DNA from: Arthrobacter sp. efr-133-R2A-120
Lineage (GTDB): Bacteria > Actinomycetota > Actinomycetes > Actinomycetales > Micrococcaceae
Direction of reading: 5' to 3'
Length of the DNA stretch: 64,000 bases
Assembly (NCBI RefSeq): GCF_030209835.1
Contig: NZ_JARVRF010000021.1
Location: forward strand, 55,015-119,014
How positions within the stretch are numbered: the stretch's first letter is position 1; the number at the start of each line of letters is the position of its first letter. Below are positions 62,449 to 64,000 of the stretch, one piece after another. A model generated the notes under the pieces. The model did no database searches. It had not been told where the DNA came from and saw only the letters and a program-made list of their open reading frames with translations. The position numbers and the translations under genes were made by a program.

Positions 62449-63912
62449 TTAGCGCCCGAATTCGGGAAGCACGGTCAGGTGGACCGCGGCGTCGACATCG
62501 GGCCGCAGATCCCGGTCCTGGACGTCGGCGGGCAACGAAAGCCCGGCGTCGAAGGCCTTTCGGAACCGTGGACTCGCGAACTCTTCCCGTGTCCTGCCCT
62601 GCAGTCTGAGCGCCCGCGACGCGCAAAGGAGTTCGATGCCAACCACCGTTGAAAGCGCCCGCACGGTGGAATCCATGTGGGAGCTGGCCACGCTCGCGAA
62701 ACTGGCATCTTCCTCGGCGCCCAGCGAGAGGACCACCGTTTGCAGGCTCACGGGCTGTGCATTGGCTCGGATTCGGCCCACCGCTGCCGCCGCCACGTAT
62801 TCCAGCATCATGACGCCGGACTGGCCAGCGTCGTCGCCCGCAAGGAATCGGTGGAGCCCGGTGTACGCAGGATCGCACAGCAGGCTGATCCTCCGAAGGT
62901 TCGTTGCGCACGCCGCACCGATGGCCAATTGCAGGGCATCCATGCGGCGGGCGAGGCTGGTCATCTGGAACAGGCCGTGATGGGCTACTCCATTGCTGCC
63001 GTCCTCCGCGGAACCGTACACCAGCGGGTTTTCATGACCGGCCACCACCAAACGCTCCAAAAGAGTGCCGAGCGCATCCAGCTCCTCCACCACTGAGCCG
63101 AGGGCCTGCGGCAGGGTGCGCAGGCAGTAGGGGTCCTGGATCCTCGCCGGGGCACCGCTTCCTTCCACGAGGCCGCGAAGCACCCCGGCCATCTCGGTGA
63201 CTGCAGGCGAATCAGCTGCCCGGGCGACTTCAGGGCTCAATGCCTCGGGATTCCCGGACATTGCCGCGAAGGACAGGGCACTCACCGTGGTCAGGTTTTC
63301 CACGAGTGTGGAGAGCCTTTGGTGGGCGAGTGCTGCCTGGGCGATCGTGAGCGCGCTGGAGCTGATGAATGGAAGCGCATCTTCGGTGGCCCACGTTTCC
63401 AGCGGTGCGGGGACCCGCCTGCCGTCCATCGTGGGGCGCTCGCCGAGGAGGGTGAGCGCCGTTCCCGCCAACGCGGGCAGGTCCGCGGTGCCGATTCCGC
63501 CGAATTCGCGCACCTCGGGCAAAGCGTCGGCGTTGAGCATGTCCACAACTGCGTCGGCCACGGACGGGTTGATGCCGGACGATCCCGCAGCAAGCTGGGA
63601 GAGCCTGATGACAAGCATCGCCCTGACGGTTTCCCGGTCAAGGACCCGTCCGGCGTCGACGGCGTGGCTGCGCAGGAGGTTCAAGCCGTGAACGTTGAGG
63701 TCCTTGTCCCCGGCGTCCAGCGCCACCGAGCGGTTGGCCCCGACGCCGGTGGACCGCCCGTAGACGGGACGGGACAGCGCCGTCGCACGAGCGGACCGTT
63801 GGGATGCAGCCATCCGTTCAACGGCCGACGGCGCCAGCGTCACCTTTGTCCCGCCACCCGCCACGGCCGCGATGTCGCTCAGGTGCAGCCGTTTGCCGTC
63901 GATTTCGATCAT
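62449..63912 (-). CDS. HAL/PAL-fold protein lacking the MIO triad
   Basis: The 487-residue protein aligns throughout with histidine/aromatic amino acid ammonia-lyases: Tyr51 in YGRSTGVGAN, RSHAVDAG, QDPYCLRTLPQALG and a GHENPLVYGSAEDG segment. The motif that normally reads GSVGASGDLAPLA, whose Ala-Ser-Gly cyclises to the MIO cofactor, is GGIGTADLPALA at residues 138-149: the triad is absent and one residue is missing. Catalysis as a normal ammonia-lyase is therefore unlikely. AGGAAGGA lies before ATG 63912. No other hut gene is beside it. Confidence 0.85.
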   Translation of the reverse strand: MIEIDGKRLHLSDIAAVAGGGTKVTLAPSAVERMAASQRSARATALSRPVYGRSTGVGANRSVALDAGDKDLNVHGLNLLRSHAVDAGRVLDRETVRAMLVIRLSQLAAGSSGINPSVADAVVDMLNADALPEVREFGGIGTADLPALAGTALTLLGERPTMDGRRVPAPLETWATEDALPFISSSALTIAQAALAHQRLSTLVENLTTVSALSFAAMSGNPEALSPEVARAADSPAVTEMAGVLRGLVEGSGAPARIQDPYCLRTLPQALGSVVEELDALGTLLERLVVAGHENPLVYGSAEDGSNGVAHHGLFQMTSLARRMDALQLAIGAACATNLRRISLLCDPAYTGLHRFLAGDDAGQSGVMMLEYVAAAAVGRIRANAQPVSLQTVVLSLGAEEDASFASVASSHMDSTVRALSTVVGIELLCASRALRLQGRTREEFASPRFRKAFDAGLSLPADVQDRDLRPDVDAAVHLTVLPEFGR

Positions 63913-63947
63913 GGAAGTGATCCTTCCTCAGATGTGCAGTTGACGTT

Positions 63948-64000
63948 CCCAACTGGCTCGCAGTTGTTGTCGTTTTGGGGTCCCATAACGACAACTAATG
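63948..64000. repeat. 66-bp palindromic intergenic element, copy 3 (cut by window end)
   Basis: CCCAACTGGCTCGCAGTTGT followed by TGTCGTTTTGGGG and the start of the complementary arm matches the copies at 17048 and 33797. The last 13 bp or so lie beyond the window. Confidence 0.82.

Overview
The window is high-GC DNA from an Arthrobacter-like actinobacterium (Micrococcaceae; inferred from codon use, frequent GTG starts, a DUF222/HNH gene and the gene content, not from a marker search). It is dominated by small catabolic modules for nitrogen- and carbon-containing compounds. No rRNA, tRNA, CRISPR array or transposase gene was recognised.

Layout. 1-1268: 5' part of purF and a small membrane protein. 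1304-8148: an amino acid/amine permease, a FadR-type regulator, and a gamma-glutamylation operon (glutamine synthetase-like ligase, gamma-glutamyl hydrolase, aldehyde dehydrogenase, SDR). 8208-10546: uraH and uraD diverging from a PucG-like aminotransferase. 10596-16974: a double-domain Lrp regulator, a polar amino acid ABC importer, a 2-hydroxyacid dehydrogenase and a YtcJ-like amidohydrolase. 17138-26715: a TetR-centred divergon with a second ABC importer, an M20 deacylase, an aminotransferase, a ThDP decarboxylase and an M20D amidohydrolase. 27069-34672: bcp, an orphan winged-helix protein and the allantoin/glyoxylate route (allB, glxK, gcl, glxR, hyi).

34673-41048 is visibly lower in GC and reads as an inserted island. 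It holds a helically phased short-repeat array, several very small ORFs, a secreted two-cysteine protein, a large lipoprotein and a MacB-like ABC ATPase and permease. These form a lactococcin-972-like gene arrangement, but no family is recognised for the secreted proteins. 41156-46944 has an NmrA-like reductase and a tartrate module (ttuC, dicarboxylate carrier, second glycerate kinase, LysR regulator). 47085-63912 carries a DUF222/HNH protein, mmuM, an SSS symporter with a DUF3311 partner, a GH25 lysozyme with SLH-like repeats, a LysR/hydrolase pair, hipBA with three evenly spaced operators, an amt gene with a GlnR-like box, several single genes, and a HutH-fold protein lacking the MIO triad.

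Three repeat systems stand out. A 13-bp core (GTGAGCGAGCGTC) recurs about 20 times at exactly 32-bp period in four intergenic arrays. A 66-bp palindrome occurs three times. A 9-bp motif is iterated every 21-22 bp upstream of the island. The modules converge biochemically: the allantoin/glyoxylate and tartrate routes both end in D-glycerate, and each has its own glycerate kinase.
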